Shown piece after piece: positions 38,300-47,352 of a DNA stretch of 64,000 nucleotides (positions are counted from its first letter, which is position 1; every line of letters starts with the position of its first letter). This stretch comes from Saprospiraceae bacterium (lineage in GTDB: Bacteria > Bacteroidota > Bacteroidia > Chitinophagales > Saprospiraceae). Where the stretch lies: contig JADKBO010000012.1 in NCBI GenBank assembly GCA_016715105.1, positions 1-64,000 on the forward strand, given 5' to 3'. Position numbers and translations under genes: made by a program. Below the pieces are notes generated by a model. That model was given only the letters and a program-made list of their open reading frames with translations. It searched no databases and was not told where the DNA came from.

Positions 38300-38907
38300 G
38301 CCTGAGGTTAGGACACATCTAAAAATAGTATATATGTTGTTAAGAAAAATTGGAGCAAGAAACTAGATTTCTTCTACTTTTTTGCCTTGATGCCAAAAAA
38401 TAGCAAAAAAAATCAAGGCTGAATTTTTTTCTTAACGCTAACTCACTCCAAAAATACTATGCAAAAAAAAACTCACTTTTGGCATTGCTTCAATGTTTTT
38501 TGCTGCATCTGCACCAATTCATTGGTTTGAGGTCACTTATAGTTCGAACAGTTTTTTGCACTTAACGTATTTTTGAAGTTCGGTAGCTAAAAAAAATAAG
38601 GCCGATACAAAACTGATCGAGTAGCACTGGACTCAAGCACGGTGAATAGTGCTAGTGCGGTTTAAATGAATTACAAAAGCCAGATACGAGTTTTTTGTAT
38701 CGGGAGGTTTTTTGGTTACTTTTTTGACGGTACAAAAAAGTGACAACCCCAGGCACAGGCAGTGGACTCATGATTTGGCATGTTTTCTTCATTGTTTCCA
38801 AAGTGATTAGCCTTATAATACCTTTCTGAAGTGTTTCTTAAATCTATTTCAGTTCAGTAAATAGATTCTTCATATTATAAATAAAAAGATGTGTCCTAAC
38901 CAGAGGC
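38300..38907. mobile_element. ~600-bp inverted-repeat-bounded element without a transposase (MITE-like candidate)
   Basis: Left end GGTTAGGACACATCT (38306-38320) is the exact reverse complement of the right end at 38887-38901; allowing two mismatches the repeat extends to 21 bp (38300-38320 / 38887-38907). Inside are further perfect inverted repeats: GCCTTGAT 38384-38391 / 38412-38419, nested within GTTAAGAAAAATT / AATTTTTTTCTTAAC (38339-38351 / 38422-38436); CCGATACAAAA 38602-38612 / 38693-38703; and ACTTTTTTG 38718-38726 / 38733-38741. No open frame of useful length exists and I see no target-site duplication. Either a non-autonomous mobile element or a structured repeat. Confidence 0.5.
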
Positions 38908-39016
38908 TCGATGCTCGTAGCTTGATGCAAAATAACAGCATATCAATTAAACTTCGCAGACCACTGAAAACTGACGACTGAGCGCTGATAACTGATAGCT
39001 GACCACTGACAGCTCT

Positions 39017-39502
39017 TCAATCACAAATGTACTTATCTACAAAATCATTGATCAGCCGCATCTCCTTCCTACCCAAACGTTGACCAGTGCGACTAGTAAA
39101 CCAAAGTACAAAAATACCACCCAAAGTGAAAGGTATCAACCACAAGATATAAGCAGACATACCCAATTGATATTGCGACAAGCCTATGATTGAAATGAAG
39201 AGGGTGAGTAGGCCGCAAACAAAGTATAGAAACATAAATAACATCCACACATCTGATCGAGGCCCATACAATCCATATAATATGGTGTTTTTCCCGCTTT
39301 CATCTGTTTCCATTTGAATGGAAAGTTGCGGTGTCCACAAGTGTTGTTCTTCACCAGGTACTTTTATGACGATGAAATTTGGATTTACCACTGCCTTAAT
39401 TTCTGGATAGTTTATCAGACCAGCCTTGACTTTATTGCCTATTTCTTCCATACTCAGCGCAAGGGTTTTAGTAAACCTCGGTCTTACCTCAAATAACTCC
39501 AT
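39017..39502 (-). CDS. Small membrane protein of unknown function
   Basis: 161 residues. The N-terminal ~85 residues are soluble and beta-rich (ELFEVRPRFTKTLALSMEEI, FIVIKVPGEEQHLWTPQLSIQ). Two hydrophobic segments follow, at about residues 85-108 (WMLFMFLYFVCGLLTLFISIIGL) and 116-136 (AYILWLIPFTLGGIFVLWFTS), then a charged tail with GQRLGRKEMRLINDFVD. Looks like a cytoplasmic domain tethered by a helical hairpin. I do not recognise a named family. Flanked by repeat-rich DNA and divergent from the next gene. Confidence 0.75.
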   Translation of the reverse strand: MELFEVRPRFTKTLALSMEEIGNKVKAGLINYPEIKAVVNPNFIVIKVPGEEQHLWTPQLSIQMETDESGKNTILYGLYGPRSDVWMLFMFLYFVCGLLTLFISIIGLSQYQLGMSAYILWLIPFTLGGIFVLWFTSRTGQRLGRKEMRLINDFVDKYICD

Positions 39503-39704
39503 ATGTGATGATCGATTGAATTTGCAAGCCCAATATAATCAACTTTGTCAACCTCGTTTTTTAAAAGAAAATGATTTATATCACTTCACTCCTAATTGAT
39601 CAAAAACAACATCTTTTGCACAATGCCAAATATTAACAAGAAACCATAAAATGTTCGCATAAGGAAAAGTATATTTGATTAAATAATCATAAAAAACAAC
39701 CACC

Positions 39705-40109
39705 ATGACCATCAAAAACGAAACCATTTCAAAAGGATTTATCATTGCCGGATTAATGAATATGGCAGTACTGGCATTTTCAAGATTTTTCACCAATCCC
39801 GTAATTCCAGAATCTGACCCCGATGTTATGTCCAATTTCGGATTGCTGATGATTATTGTTTGGGGTTTAGCCTATATTTCAGTAGCCAAAAATTATCAAA
39901 ATGTAAAATGGCTGGTTGCCGTTTTCGCAGTTGAAAAATTAATTTATGGGCTCATTTGGATAAAATGGATGTTTGGTAATAGTGTAGCTGATGTTTTTGC
40001 GAAAGATAAAATGGCCGGTCTATTTTATGGTGTTTATGGCGTAAATGATTGGATGTTTTTCATTTTCTTTTTATGGGTTTTTATTCGTTTACTTAAATCA
40101 CAAAACTGA
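39705..40109 (+). CDS. Small four-helix integral membrane protein
   Basis: 134 residues, mostly hydrophobic, with four predicted membrane segments near residues 10-28, 45-62, 67-88 and 108-130 (GVYGVNDWMFFIFFLWVFIRLL). The N-terminus KGFIIAGLMNMAVLAFSRFFTNP and the NDW motif near the end recall small uncharacterised membrane proteins found widely in Bacteroidota. No catalytic motif. Single gene; the ATG at 39705 follows ACCACC without a clear ribosome-binding site. Confidence 0.75.
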   Translation: MTIKNETISKGFIIAGLMNMAVLAFSRFFTNPVIPESDPDVMSNFGLLMIIVWGLAYISVAKNYQNVKWLVAVFAVEKLIYGLIWIKWMFGNSVADVFAKDKMAGLFYGVYGVNDWMFFIFFLWVFIRLLKSQN

Positions 40110-40207
40110 TTAAATAGGGTAATGAAAAGTATATAATTAATTCAACAATTAGAATTAAATATTTAATGTGTATCAGAGATTTCAGATATTAAAACTAAAA
40201 TTCCAAC

Positions 40208-40813
40208 ATGAACTTTTTAGAAAAACTATTTGGCAAGATAAATAAGCGTTCAAATTCAGGAGCGCAACAAATCCCAAATTTCAACTTTACGGATAAACTT
40301 ATGGATGAGGATGAATTCTGGGACATTATAAAAACAACCAAGGAGCACTCCAAAGGCGACTATGAGCTCCAGCAAGAAATTTTAGAAAGCGAATTAAGCA
40401 AATTGACTCCAAATGAAATATTGCTGTTTTCAAACAGGTTCAGAAGTTTGAGAGGATTAGCAAATACTTGGGAATTATGGGGTGCCATATACATCATTCA
40501 AGGAGGGTGTGGTGACGACAGTTTTAATGATTTCAGAGAATGGGTGATTGGGCAAGGAAAAGATTTTTATTATAAAACTATCGAAGACCCTGAGAGTCTT
40601 GCAAATCTTGATCCTGAATTCATTGAGGAAACTGCAGATTTTGAAGGATTAGGGTACATTCCATCCAAAGTTTTTAAAGATCTTACGGGAATAGAAATAC
40701 AGCATACCTTCAAAGAAAATCAAATTACTACGGGTAAAGAGTGGGAAGAAGAGGGCGATGATTTGAAAAATATGTTTCCAAAAATTTATGCCAAATATCC
40801 CACCAATATTTAA
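40208..40813 (+). CDS. DUF4240 domain protein
   Basis: 201 residues. After a short basic N-terminus, the DUF4240 pattern is clear: MDEDEFWDIIKTTKEHS near residue 32, LSKLTPNEILLFSNRFRSL near 62, then LWGAIYIIQGGCGDDSFNDFREWVIGQGKDFYY (about 95-125) and a Y-E-rich C-terminus with GLGYIPSKVF. Members of this family are soluble, of unknown function, often found in small mixed clusters. It is 20 bases upstream of the next gene and may be co-transcribed with it. Confidence 0.85.
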   Translation: MNFLEKLFGKINKRSNSGAQQIPNFNFTDKLMDEDEFWDIIKTTKEHSKGDYELQQEILESELSKLTPNEILLFSNRFRSLRGLANTWELWGAIYIIQGGCGDDSFNDFREWVIGQGKDFYYKTIEDPESLANLDPEFIEETADFEGLGYIPSKVFKDLTGIEIQHTFKENQITTGKEWEEEGDDLKNMFPKIYAKYPTNI

Positions 40814-40833
40814 TTAAAGGAGTAAAAATCGTC

Positions 40834-41325
40834 ATGGCACACTACAAAGCAAATTCAACAAATTCTCAAAATTTCGAATTATCCATTGATGGAAAGAAAA
40901 TTGGCGAATTAATATACAAAAAATGGTATTCCTTCCAAGCTGAAATCCAAATGATCAATGGCAGACATTACGCACTTGAACCGAAAGGCTTCTGGGATTC
41001 TAAAATCGAATTGATAGACGGTTCAAATACAATTTTGGACTTTAAAATGGGATGGAAAGGAATCATAATCCGGACTTTTTTCAACAATAAAGAAGAAACT
41101 TATTTATTGAGTTTAAAAGGAATTCTACGCACCAAATTTATACTCTTTGATACAGACAAAAGAGAATTGATGGCAGCAGAAACAGATTTTAAATGGAATA
41201 AGCTCAACTATGACTACGACATTGAAACAAGTAGTGATTTTGAGAAACTCGTAAATAAAGAACTTTTATTGTTAACCATATTACACTGTATTAATTATTA
41301 CATAACAATTGTTTCAGCCGCATAA
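40834..41325 (+). CDS. Uncharacterised small soluble protein
   Basis: 163 residues, beta-rich: FELSIDGKKIGELIYKKWYSFQAEIQM, then IELIDGSNTILDFKMGWKGIIIR and YLLSLKGILRTKFILFDTDKRELMA. The regular alternation of short strands and an ELM-type turn recalls tubby-like/LURP-one-like barrels, but I cannot assign it. A hydrophobic C-terminal stretch (LLLLTILHCINYYITIV) could be a membrane anchor. An AAGGAG-like sequence lies about 11 bases before the ATG, unusual for this phylum. Probably in operon with the DUF4240 gene. Confidence 0.75.
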   Translation: MAHYKANSTNSQNFELSIDGKKIGELIYKKWYSFQAEIQMINGRHYALEPKGFWDSKIELIDGSNTILDFKMGWKGIIIRTFFNNKEETYLLSLKGILRTKFILFDTDKRELMAAETDFKWNKLNYDYDIETSSDFEKLVNKELLLLTILHCINYYITIVSAA

Positions 41326-41392
41326 AAAGTACATTGATTTGTAAATCGGAATGTTTATATTAAACGTAAATTTAAAAATCAGATCATTAAGC

Positions 41393-42154
41393 ATGCTCAA
41401 AACTTTCTCTATGCGCACACTCCTTTTCATTGGGCTACTGACATCATTGATTGGGTGTGATAAAGAGGACCAAACGCCAAAAGCTCCAGATTGTAAAATC
41501 ACGAAAATGGCCAGTAATGGTGATATAAAACATCCTGTTATTTATGGTCATGGGGATACGATTATGAAGATTGGCGAAATTCATTTGGGTTATGTACTTT
41601 ACTTTGATGAAAAAGGTAAATTACTACGAAAAGAATCTCCCACTACCAATCCGTATTATCGTACTGATTTAGTGTATAATAACCTGGGACAGGTGATAGA
41701 GTTGAGGTATTATGGCAAACAATTTGGCAAAAGTTGGGAATACGAAGCAAAAAGAAGTTTCACATACGATAAAGGCAAATTAGTAAAGATTTCAGATGGT
41801 TATGATTATGAAATCAATTGGCAAGGCAATGATATCAAATCCGTGATACACCGATTTAGGGGCCAGGTTGATTGCATCGTCACCTTTACTTACGATGGCC
41901 TGATTACAAACCCAAATCACCAATTTAATTATTTTTATTTTGTAGATCAAAACACCAATGATGTAAATTATAAACTCCCCTATTATTTCAGTCAACATTT
42001 GCCAACAACTCAGGTGAGGTCTTGCGCAATTATTCCGGATCCCAGTATTTTCTCTTATACTTTTGCTCCCAATGGTTTGATCGAATCCGTGCTCCATGAG
42101 CAAAGTGGTGGGATTGGTTTTATTTGGGAATATGAATATGGGTGTAAGATGTGA
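41393..42154 (+). CDS. Lipoprotein with RHS/YD-like beta pattern, function unknown
   Basis: 253 residues from the ATG at 41393; the in-frame ATG at 41351 gives a less typical N-terminus, and one at 41411 (MRTLLFIGLL) is also possible. Lipobox SLIGC. The mature part repeats strand-turn units of the form YFDEKGKLLRKE, YNNLGQVIELRYY, FTYDKGKLVKISDGYDYEINW and FTYDGLITNP, which resemble YD-repeat or DUF4595-type lipoproteins of Bacteroidota. It ends EYEYGCKM. A surface or periplasmic location is expected. No enzymatic motif. Confidence 0.78.
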   Translation: MLKTFSMRTLLFIGLLTSLIGCDKEDQTPKAPDCKITKMASNGDIKHPVIYGHGDTIMKIGEIHLGYVLYFDEKGKLLRKESPTTNPYYRTDLVYNNLGQVIELRYYGKQFGKSWEYEAKRSFTYDKGKLVKISDGYDYEINWQGNDIKSVIHRFRGQVDCIVTFTYDGLITNPNHQFNYFYFVDQNTNDVNYKLPYYFSQHLPTTQVRSCAIIPDPSIFSYTFAPNGLIESVLHEQSGGIGFIWEYEYGCKM

Positions 42155-42339
42155 AATGTGAAATGTGATAGTGAATAGTAAATGGTGAATGGTGAATGGT
42201 TTGTTGAGCCATGGTATGCCTTGGCTCCTCAAGCAGTCAGTGATAAAATTCTTTGCATTCTGCAGTCATAACTCTCAGAGCGTAACAAGAGTTACCCAAA
42301 ACTTTCAATTGTACATATACATTTGATAAAAATAATACA

Positions 42340-42993
42340 ATGAAAAAATTAAATTCGATTATCGCAGTAACACTGCTGGTATTTACATTCTTGAGTTGTA
42401 ATAAAGAAGAAATTTCGCCAAACAATCACACATCTGGCGAATTATCGACCAAAATTGTTGACTTTCCATATGAATCATTAAACGAAGATGAAAAATCGAG
42501 TTTAACTTTCATGAGAGAGGAAGAATACTTAGCGTACGACGTTTATGTAACCTTAAACAATAAATGGGGGGTAAACATTTTCAAAAATATTTCTGAAAGT
42601 GAATTGACCCACACGAATGCGATCATGACACTGCTGAATAAATATGGTTTATCAGATCCTGCTGACAATCATTCGGTTGGTAAGTTCATTGATTCTGGAC
42701 TTCAACAATTATACAATCAACTAGTAGAAAAAGGAAAAATTAGTCAACTAGAAGCCTTTAAAGTAGGAGCCACAATAGAAGATTTGGATATTTTTGACTT
42801 AAATAACTGGATTGCAAAAGTAGATAATCAAGACATCAAATTTGTTTTTCAAAATTTAAATAAAGGCAGCAGAAACCATTTACGGTCTTTTTATAATCAA
42901 ATTATTAGCAATGGTGGAGTTTATTTGGCTCAATTCATTTCACAAGAAGAATTGGATATTATAAAAAATAGCCCTAGAGAAACTGGTTTTTGA
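42340..42993 (+). CDS. DUF2202 ferritin-like lipoprotein
   Basis: 217 residues. Lipobox TFLSC near residue 20. The mature part is all-helical and matches DUF2202: LTFMREEEYLAYDVYVTLNNKWG near residue 50, ESELTHTNAIMTLLNKYGLSDP near 85, LYNQLVEKGKISQLEAFKVGATIEDLDIFDL near 125, NLNKGSRNHLRSFYNQI near 178. The EEE/YLAYDVY and E-x-x-H patterns sit where ferritin-like folds carry metal ligands. Role unknown; stress or metal storage outside the inner membrane is a guess. A shared bidirectional terminator follows. Confidence 0.87.
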   Translation: MKKLNSIIAVTLLVFTFLSCNKEEISPNNHTSGELSTKIVDFPYESLNEDEKSSLTFMREEEYLAYDVYVTLNNKWGVNIFKNISESELTHTNAIMTLLNKYGLSDPADNHSVGKFIDSGLQQLYNQLVEKGKISQLEAFKVGATIEDLDIFDLNNWIAKVDNQDIKFVFQNLNKGSRNHLRSFYNQIISNGGVYLAQFISQEELDIIKNSPRETGF

Positions 42994-43056
42994 GGGCTCC
43001 AAATCATCGATTTTTGACCTGCAGTTTGTGAAGTGAATGGTCATTTCAAAAGAAAT

Positions 43057-43097
43057 AAAAAACGCTGTAAACTGACATTTGATTTACAGCGTTTTTT
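43057..43097. terminator. Bidirectional Rho-independent terminator
   Basis: Perfect 15-bp inverted repeat AAAAAACGCTGTAAA / TTTACAGCGTTTTTT with an 11-nt loop, lying between the convergent DUF2202 gene and the T9SS cargo gene. It works in both directions because each flank supplies a U-tract. Confidence 0.9.
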
Positions 43098-43103
43098 ATT
43101 TGG

Positions 43104-45476
43104 TTATTTAGCAATGAGAAACTGAATAACATTCGTATTTCCTTTATCATCAACAATTCTTAAAAAATATAAGCCGTTGATTAATGCATTTGTTGATATT
43201 TCCAATTTACTATGCCCAATATTATTATTTCCTTCCAATACAATCCCACCTCTCACATCGTGCACTAGGTACTTTCTGACTATTTGATTATTGATTGATT
43301 CCAGTGTGATTAAATTTTGAGCAGGTATAGGATATACATTATATTGGCTTAATGCAGACAAGTTATTTGTTGCTGAAACTACCCCAGAAATATCTATCCA
43401 ATTGACCAGCCCTTTTTCAAAAGAAGAGCCATAGACTAATAATTCATTATTCATTGATAAAATCATGTTTCTTGGTCTGAGATCTTCGCCTATAATATCA
43501 AATTTTTCGTTTTTCTCACTCGCCATATTTACAGACTGAATGTAAGATGATGTAGAAAATGGAGGGCGAATAACAAGATAAACGGAATTTTTCAATTCAT
43601 CATATATAATGGGAGATTGTTCAGTTTCTCCAATGCTTTGAGATGGTTCAAAGGTCGTGGTAACTGAATCCACAGATACTACCTGCAAATCAGAATTATA
43701 TTTATATTGAATTATTTTACCGTTTCTTAGATCATCTATTTTTACAAGTGTATATCCATTACTAGTTTTTGAAAACCCCAAAAGGCCAGATGTATATGCA
43801 CTTTTATCAGATTCCAAATAATCATTCTTGATTGAAGCAAAATTTTGAGCATCAATTATACTTACAACATCGGTGTAAGTGCTTTTCGATGGGTTAACAT
43901 TATAATCATATAACTTTGAAGCAAATAAAATTTCTTTCCCACTTTTATAAATACCCATTGGTTTAACAGTATGATTTATAGAATAATTTCCTAAACCCAG
44001 TACAAGTTTATTATTTAGGCCAGTAGGTGAAACATCATATCTTTCCCAAAAATTTGCAGACATCGACACAAAATATCTCTTTTGATTATGTTCATAAAAA
44101 AAACTATTTTCTCCTGGATTCGAAGCAATTTCTGTTAATTTTTTTGTTACTAAATTATAATGATAAATTGAAAAAAAACTTGAAAAATAAATTTCATTAT
44201 CTAAGCCAAGAATTGAAATCCTATTTCCAAACACACCTTCTCCAAGATTAAAGCTATCTAAAACTATTTTCTTCTTACTATCAAAAATCCAAACGCCAGT
44301 TCCGAAATTGTCCAATTTACCCAAAAAATAAATAGTATCGCCCTTAATATATGAAGCGTCTATTGAAGACAACCCAGAATTACTTTTAAAACCCACAGAG
44401 TCAACCCTCTGCATCCTAGATTTTAAATCAGTTCTAAAAACCTTAATAGTAGAAGTGTTCCCACCAGATGAAGAGGCTATCCAAACTTTATCAGAGTTTA
44501 TTTGCTTTACAATATTTCCAGATGGCCTTGAAGCGTTTTCCGTAAAATCGAAAATGGTCTCACATTCAAATTTTCCTTGAGCATTCAACTTACACAATCG
44601 AAGTTGACCTCCTTGATTTCCTTCTCCAATTAAAAATGTAAGTTTATCAGCAACGTCTTTATAAATAGAAATAGCATCTAGCGGATAGAAATCTGGTTCA
44701 TTTATAATAATTGGTGTTTTTCTATTCAGCTCTGAAATGTACGTTTTACCATTCGATATGTAATTACAATATGCTTTACCGCCAACACTTGAAAGAGCGA
44801 ATTCCTCAAATATTTCTATAGAATTATCAACCAATGAATTTAATAATAGTGGCGTATTACTTTCAGGTAAAAAACCAAAAATCTTACCTTCTATATTTGG
44901 TCCATTTAATTCATTTAATGCCACCAATAGCGTATCGCCCATAACTACATTAGTATAAGCATATCCTATTGCCGGATCTATTTCGATTCCAATTTTCAAC
45001 ATTTTAGTGTCAAGATCATACCAAAATGGAAATACTGCGCCATCAATATTTAGTAGTCCAACAATTTTGTGCGACTTGGTGAGGTGAATCGGTTCTTTAA
45101 CATAGTAGTCAGAAAAATCTATAGAATCAATGATTGTAACACTTCCCTTGTTTGATACCTCATGGATGTATAGTTTATTACTTGCTGAGAGAAATGATAA
45201 ATAGTTATCGGAACCGTTAGATAATATATTAAGTAAGGAAACATCTTGAGGAAATATATTAAATGTCTCTTCAATATTATCACCCTCGGAATTATATTTT
45301 TTGGTAAAAAGTTGATCATTGTGAGTGCCAACCATTAACATTTCTCCATTGTCTAAGGCTATCATTCCTTTTGTATAATAAAGAGATTTAGTATCCCCTA
45401 ATTTTATCTGGCCACTTTGACCTAATAAAAAATAGCCCGAAAACAACAAAACGTAGGTGATGTAAAAAATTTTCAT
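43104..45476 (-). CDS. Secreted beta-propeller-like protein with type IX secretion sorting domain
   Basis: 790 residues from the ATG at 45476 (MKIFYITYVLLFSGYFLLGQ, a good signal peptide); an in-frame start 11 codons upstream is less likely. The body is beta-rich with repeated units such as LFTKKYNSEGDNIEET and GDNYLSFLSASNKLYIHEV, suggesting a propeller, without catalytic motifs. The last ~80 residues form a type A T9SS sorting domain: YNVYPIPAQNLITLES, then YLVHDVRGGIVLEGN and LINGLYFLRIVDDKGN-x-FLIAK. Such proteins are exported through the outer membrane and released or anchored. PorT at 440-1144 belongs to the same system. Function of the body is unknown. Confidence 0.88.
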   Translation of the reverse strand: MKIFYITYVLLFSGYFLLGQSGQIKLGDTKSLYYTKGMIALDNGEMLMVGTHNDQLFTKKYNSEGDNIEETFNIFPQDVSLLNILSNGSDNYLSFLSASNKLYIHEVSNKGSVTIIDSIDFSDYYVKEPIHLTKSHKIVGLLNIDGAVFPFWYDLDTKMLKIGIEIDPAIGYAYTNVVMGDTLLVALNELNGPNIEGKIFGFLPESNTPLLLNSLVDNSIEIFEEFALSSVGGKAYCNYISNGKTYISELNRKTPIIINEPDFYPLDAISIYKDVADKLTFLIGEGNQGGQLRLCKLNAQGKFECETIFDFTENASRPSGNIVKQINSDKVWIASSSGGNTSTIKVFRTDLKSRMQRVDSVGFKSNSGLSSIDASYIKGDTIYFLGKLDNFGTGVWIFDSKKKIVLDSFNLGEGVFGNRISILGLDNEIYFSSFFSIYHYNLVTKKLTEIASNPGENSFFYEHNQKRYFVSMSANFWERYDVSPTGLNNKLVLGLGNYSINHTVKPMGIYKSGKEILFASKLYDYNVNPSKSTYTDVVSIIDAQNFASIKNDYLESDKSAYTSGLLGFSKTSNGYTLVKIDDLRNGKIIQYKYNSDLQVVSVDSVTTTFEPSQSIGETEQSPIIYDELKNSVYLVIRPPFSTSSYIQSVNMASEKNEKFDIIGEDLRPRNMILSMNNELLVYGSSFEKGLVNWIDISGVVSATNNLSALSQYNVYPIPAQNLITLESINNQIVRKYLVHDVRGGIVLEGNNNIGHSKLEISTNALINGLYFLRIVDDKGNTNVIQFLIAK

Positions 45477-45755
45477 AATATTGGATTTTATTAATTTTAA
45501 TAAAAACAAAAATAGCTTTTATTTCTAATGTTACATCAATTTTTTAATATTTTTTACTCTTAATTTTTTGACCTTGATAAACTTGTGCAAAATGATTTTA
45601 CCTTAGCCGAAGTGTTTTTTCACACAACATGCGAATTAAATTCACATACTACCAAGGTTTTAAAACTATGAAATATGAGGCTATAAACGGTTGTAATCTA
45701 AAAAACACCAACAAAACCTTATTTTCCCATAAATTGAGTAGTAGTAAGACTTAAA

Positions 45756-46505
45756 ATGAACTGTAAAAACTGCGGAGAAGTAATAAATGGCCAATATTGT
45801 AGCCATTGCGGTCAAAACACAACTGTTGGCAAAATAACTATGTCAAGTTTGGCCAATGAGTTTTCTGAAAGTGTACTACAAGTCAACAAGGGCTTCTTTT
45901 TTACGGTAAAAGAACTCTTTACAAGACCAGGCAAAACTATCCTTGAATATTTAAAGGGGAAAAGAAAAAACCATTTCAAACCAATTACATACGCATTAAC
46001 TTTATCGACCATTTATTTTCTGGTTTCACAAGCAAGCGGTCAAAATACGTGGATGGATGACCTCATCAGTGGTTTCTCTATGGGCGTCTACGAATCCACC
46101 AAAAGTAAGGAAATTCCTGTTGCATTGATTTGGTTTTCGAAAAATTTCGCTTACACAACTTTGCTACTACTTCCTGTTTTTTCACTTGCATCCTATTTGG
46201 CCTTTCGCAGCAAAGAGCAAAATTACCTCGAGCATTTGGTTATCAATGCTTACACGGCAGGTCAACAAGCTATTTTCTATACACTCTTTTGCCTCTTGCA
46301 GTCAAAGATCAAAAGTGAAGTTTTTGAATGGCTCCCAATTGTTGCCGCATTTATTTATGCCATTTGGGTGTTTTGGCAGATTTTTGAGGAAGGTAGTAGG
46401 TTTAGCAATGTATTGCGGACAATTTGGACCTATATATTGTATCTCTTTTTGTCCACGGTATTATTACTAGCGATCATGGGAATTACAGAAGTAGTGGGTG
46501 GTTAG
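45756..46505 (+). CDS. DUF3667 membrane protein with N-terminal zinc ribbon
   Basis: 249 residues. N-terminus is a zinc ribbon, MNCKNCGEVINGQYCSHCGQN (two CxxC pairs at residues 3-6 and 15-18), followed by the DUF3667 pattern FTVKELFTRPGKTILEYLKGKRKNHFKPITYALTLSTIYFL and four to five membrane helices through residue 245. The family is widespread in Bacteroidota and uncharacterised. Monocistronic by spacing. TACCTTAG at 45599-45606 resembles a -7 element but is too far upstream to be sure. Confidence 0.88.
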   Translation: MNCKNCGEVINGQYCSHCGQNTTVGKITMSSLANEFSESVLQVNKGFFFTVKELFTRPGKTILEYLKGKRKNHFKPITYALTLSTIYFLVSQASGQNTWMDDLISGFSMGVYESTKSKEIPVALIWFSKNFAYTTLLLLPVFSLASYLAFRSKEQNYLEHLVINAYTAGQQAIFYTLFCLLQSKIKSEVFEWLPIVAAFIYAIWVFWQIFEEGSRFSNVLRTIWTYILYLFLSTVLLLAIMGITEVVGG

Positions 46506-46547
46506 TAATTATAAGATTGAAATGGTGATAGAAAGCATAATAAGTAA

Positions 46548-46577
46548 AAAAGGAGCCCAAAATGAGTTCCCTTTATC
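46548..46577. terminator. Weak hairpin between convergent genes
   Basis: AAAAGGAGCCC pairs imperfectly with GAGTTCCCTTT around a short loop. On the minus strand the stem (GGGAACTC / GGGCTCC, one mismatch) is followed by TTTTTT; on the plus strand by TTTATCTTTT. Probably serves the methyltransferase unit (stop at 46666) and the DUF3667 gene. Confidence 0.45.
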
Positions 46578-46665
46578 TTTTACTTGATTACATTTCTATG
46601 AAAGAAGGATGCTTTACCAAGTTTGTATCAAAACAAATATACGAAGCATTCCAGAATACATGAAA

Positions 46666-47349
46666 TTATGCAACGGACACCTCTCCACCCACTTTCGCCT
46701 GATAAATAACAGTCTCCAAATTCATTCGTTCTCCATGCCTTTCTATCGTAGGCTCCACAATACTTGTCATCATGACGTCCTGGAAATCTGCAAAGCGCAG
46801 CATTTCAAAGATTTTGTCATTGTTGTAAAGTTTGAAACCAAACTTGGTGACGGGTAGTGCTTTAAGTATGTGTTTTGGTCGTACAGCAAGATAAAAAGTA
46901 CCATTGGGTTTTAAGACTCTTTTGATTTCTGCCAGCGTTGCGTGTACATTTTCCCAAAAATAAAGAGTGTTGATGGTGATCACTTTATCGATGGAATGAT
47001 CCTCCACAGGCATTGCTGAAGCGTCAGCCATGAAAAATCTCGCTCTTCCTTGATCGATAAAATTTTGATTGTTTTCTGAAGATAACTCCACCATTTCTGG
47101 AGAATAATCACATCCAATATAATGAATACTAGGGTCTAGATTGAGTATGTTTTTTACAAAATAACCATTGCCCATTCCAATTTCCAAAATGGATTCACCA
47201 GCAGAAGGATTTAAAACTGCCAGTGCGTGTAAATTCATTGGCAAATTACCTTCATTCATAAATTTTGCTACCTCGGAGCCATATGCTCCCTCTGGTTTTC
47301 GAAGCTGATCAGCTAGTTGTCTTAATTCTTGTTCACTGGATATATCCAT
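46666..47349 (-). CDS. Class I SAM-dependent methyltransferase
   Basis: 227 residues with a full Rossmann methyltransferase core: motif I ILEIGMGNGYFV near residue 54, the acidic loop YIGCDYSPEM near 77, motif ADASAMPVEDHSIDKVITINTLYFW near 110 and LAEIKRVLKPNGTFYLAVRP near 140. The layout (small-molecule/quinone-like methylase, UbiE-like) does not allow substrate assignment. It starts 3 bases after the acetyltransferase stop, so the two form an operon with the GNAT gene first. Confidence 0.88.
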   Translation of the reverse strand: MDISSEQELRQLADQLRKPEGAYGSEVAKFMNEGNLPMNLHALAVLNPSAGESILEIGMGNGYFVKNILNLDPSIHYIGCDYSPEMVELSSENNQNFIDQGRARFFMADASAMPVEDHSIDKVITINTLYFWENVHATLAEIKRVLKPNGTFYLAVRPKHILKALPVTKFGFKLYNNDKIFEMLRFADFQDVMMTSIVEPTIERHGERMNLETVIYQAKVGGEVSVA

Positions 47350-47352
47350 AAA

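Noticed and set aside
42204..42225. Terminator after the lipoprotein gene
   Set aside because: GAGCCATGG / CCTTGGCTC forms a hairpin, but no U-tract follows on either strand and the adjacent sequence is short tandem repeats.
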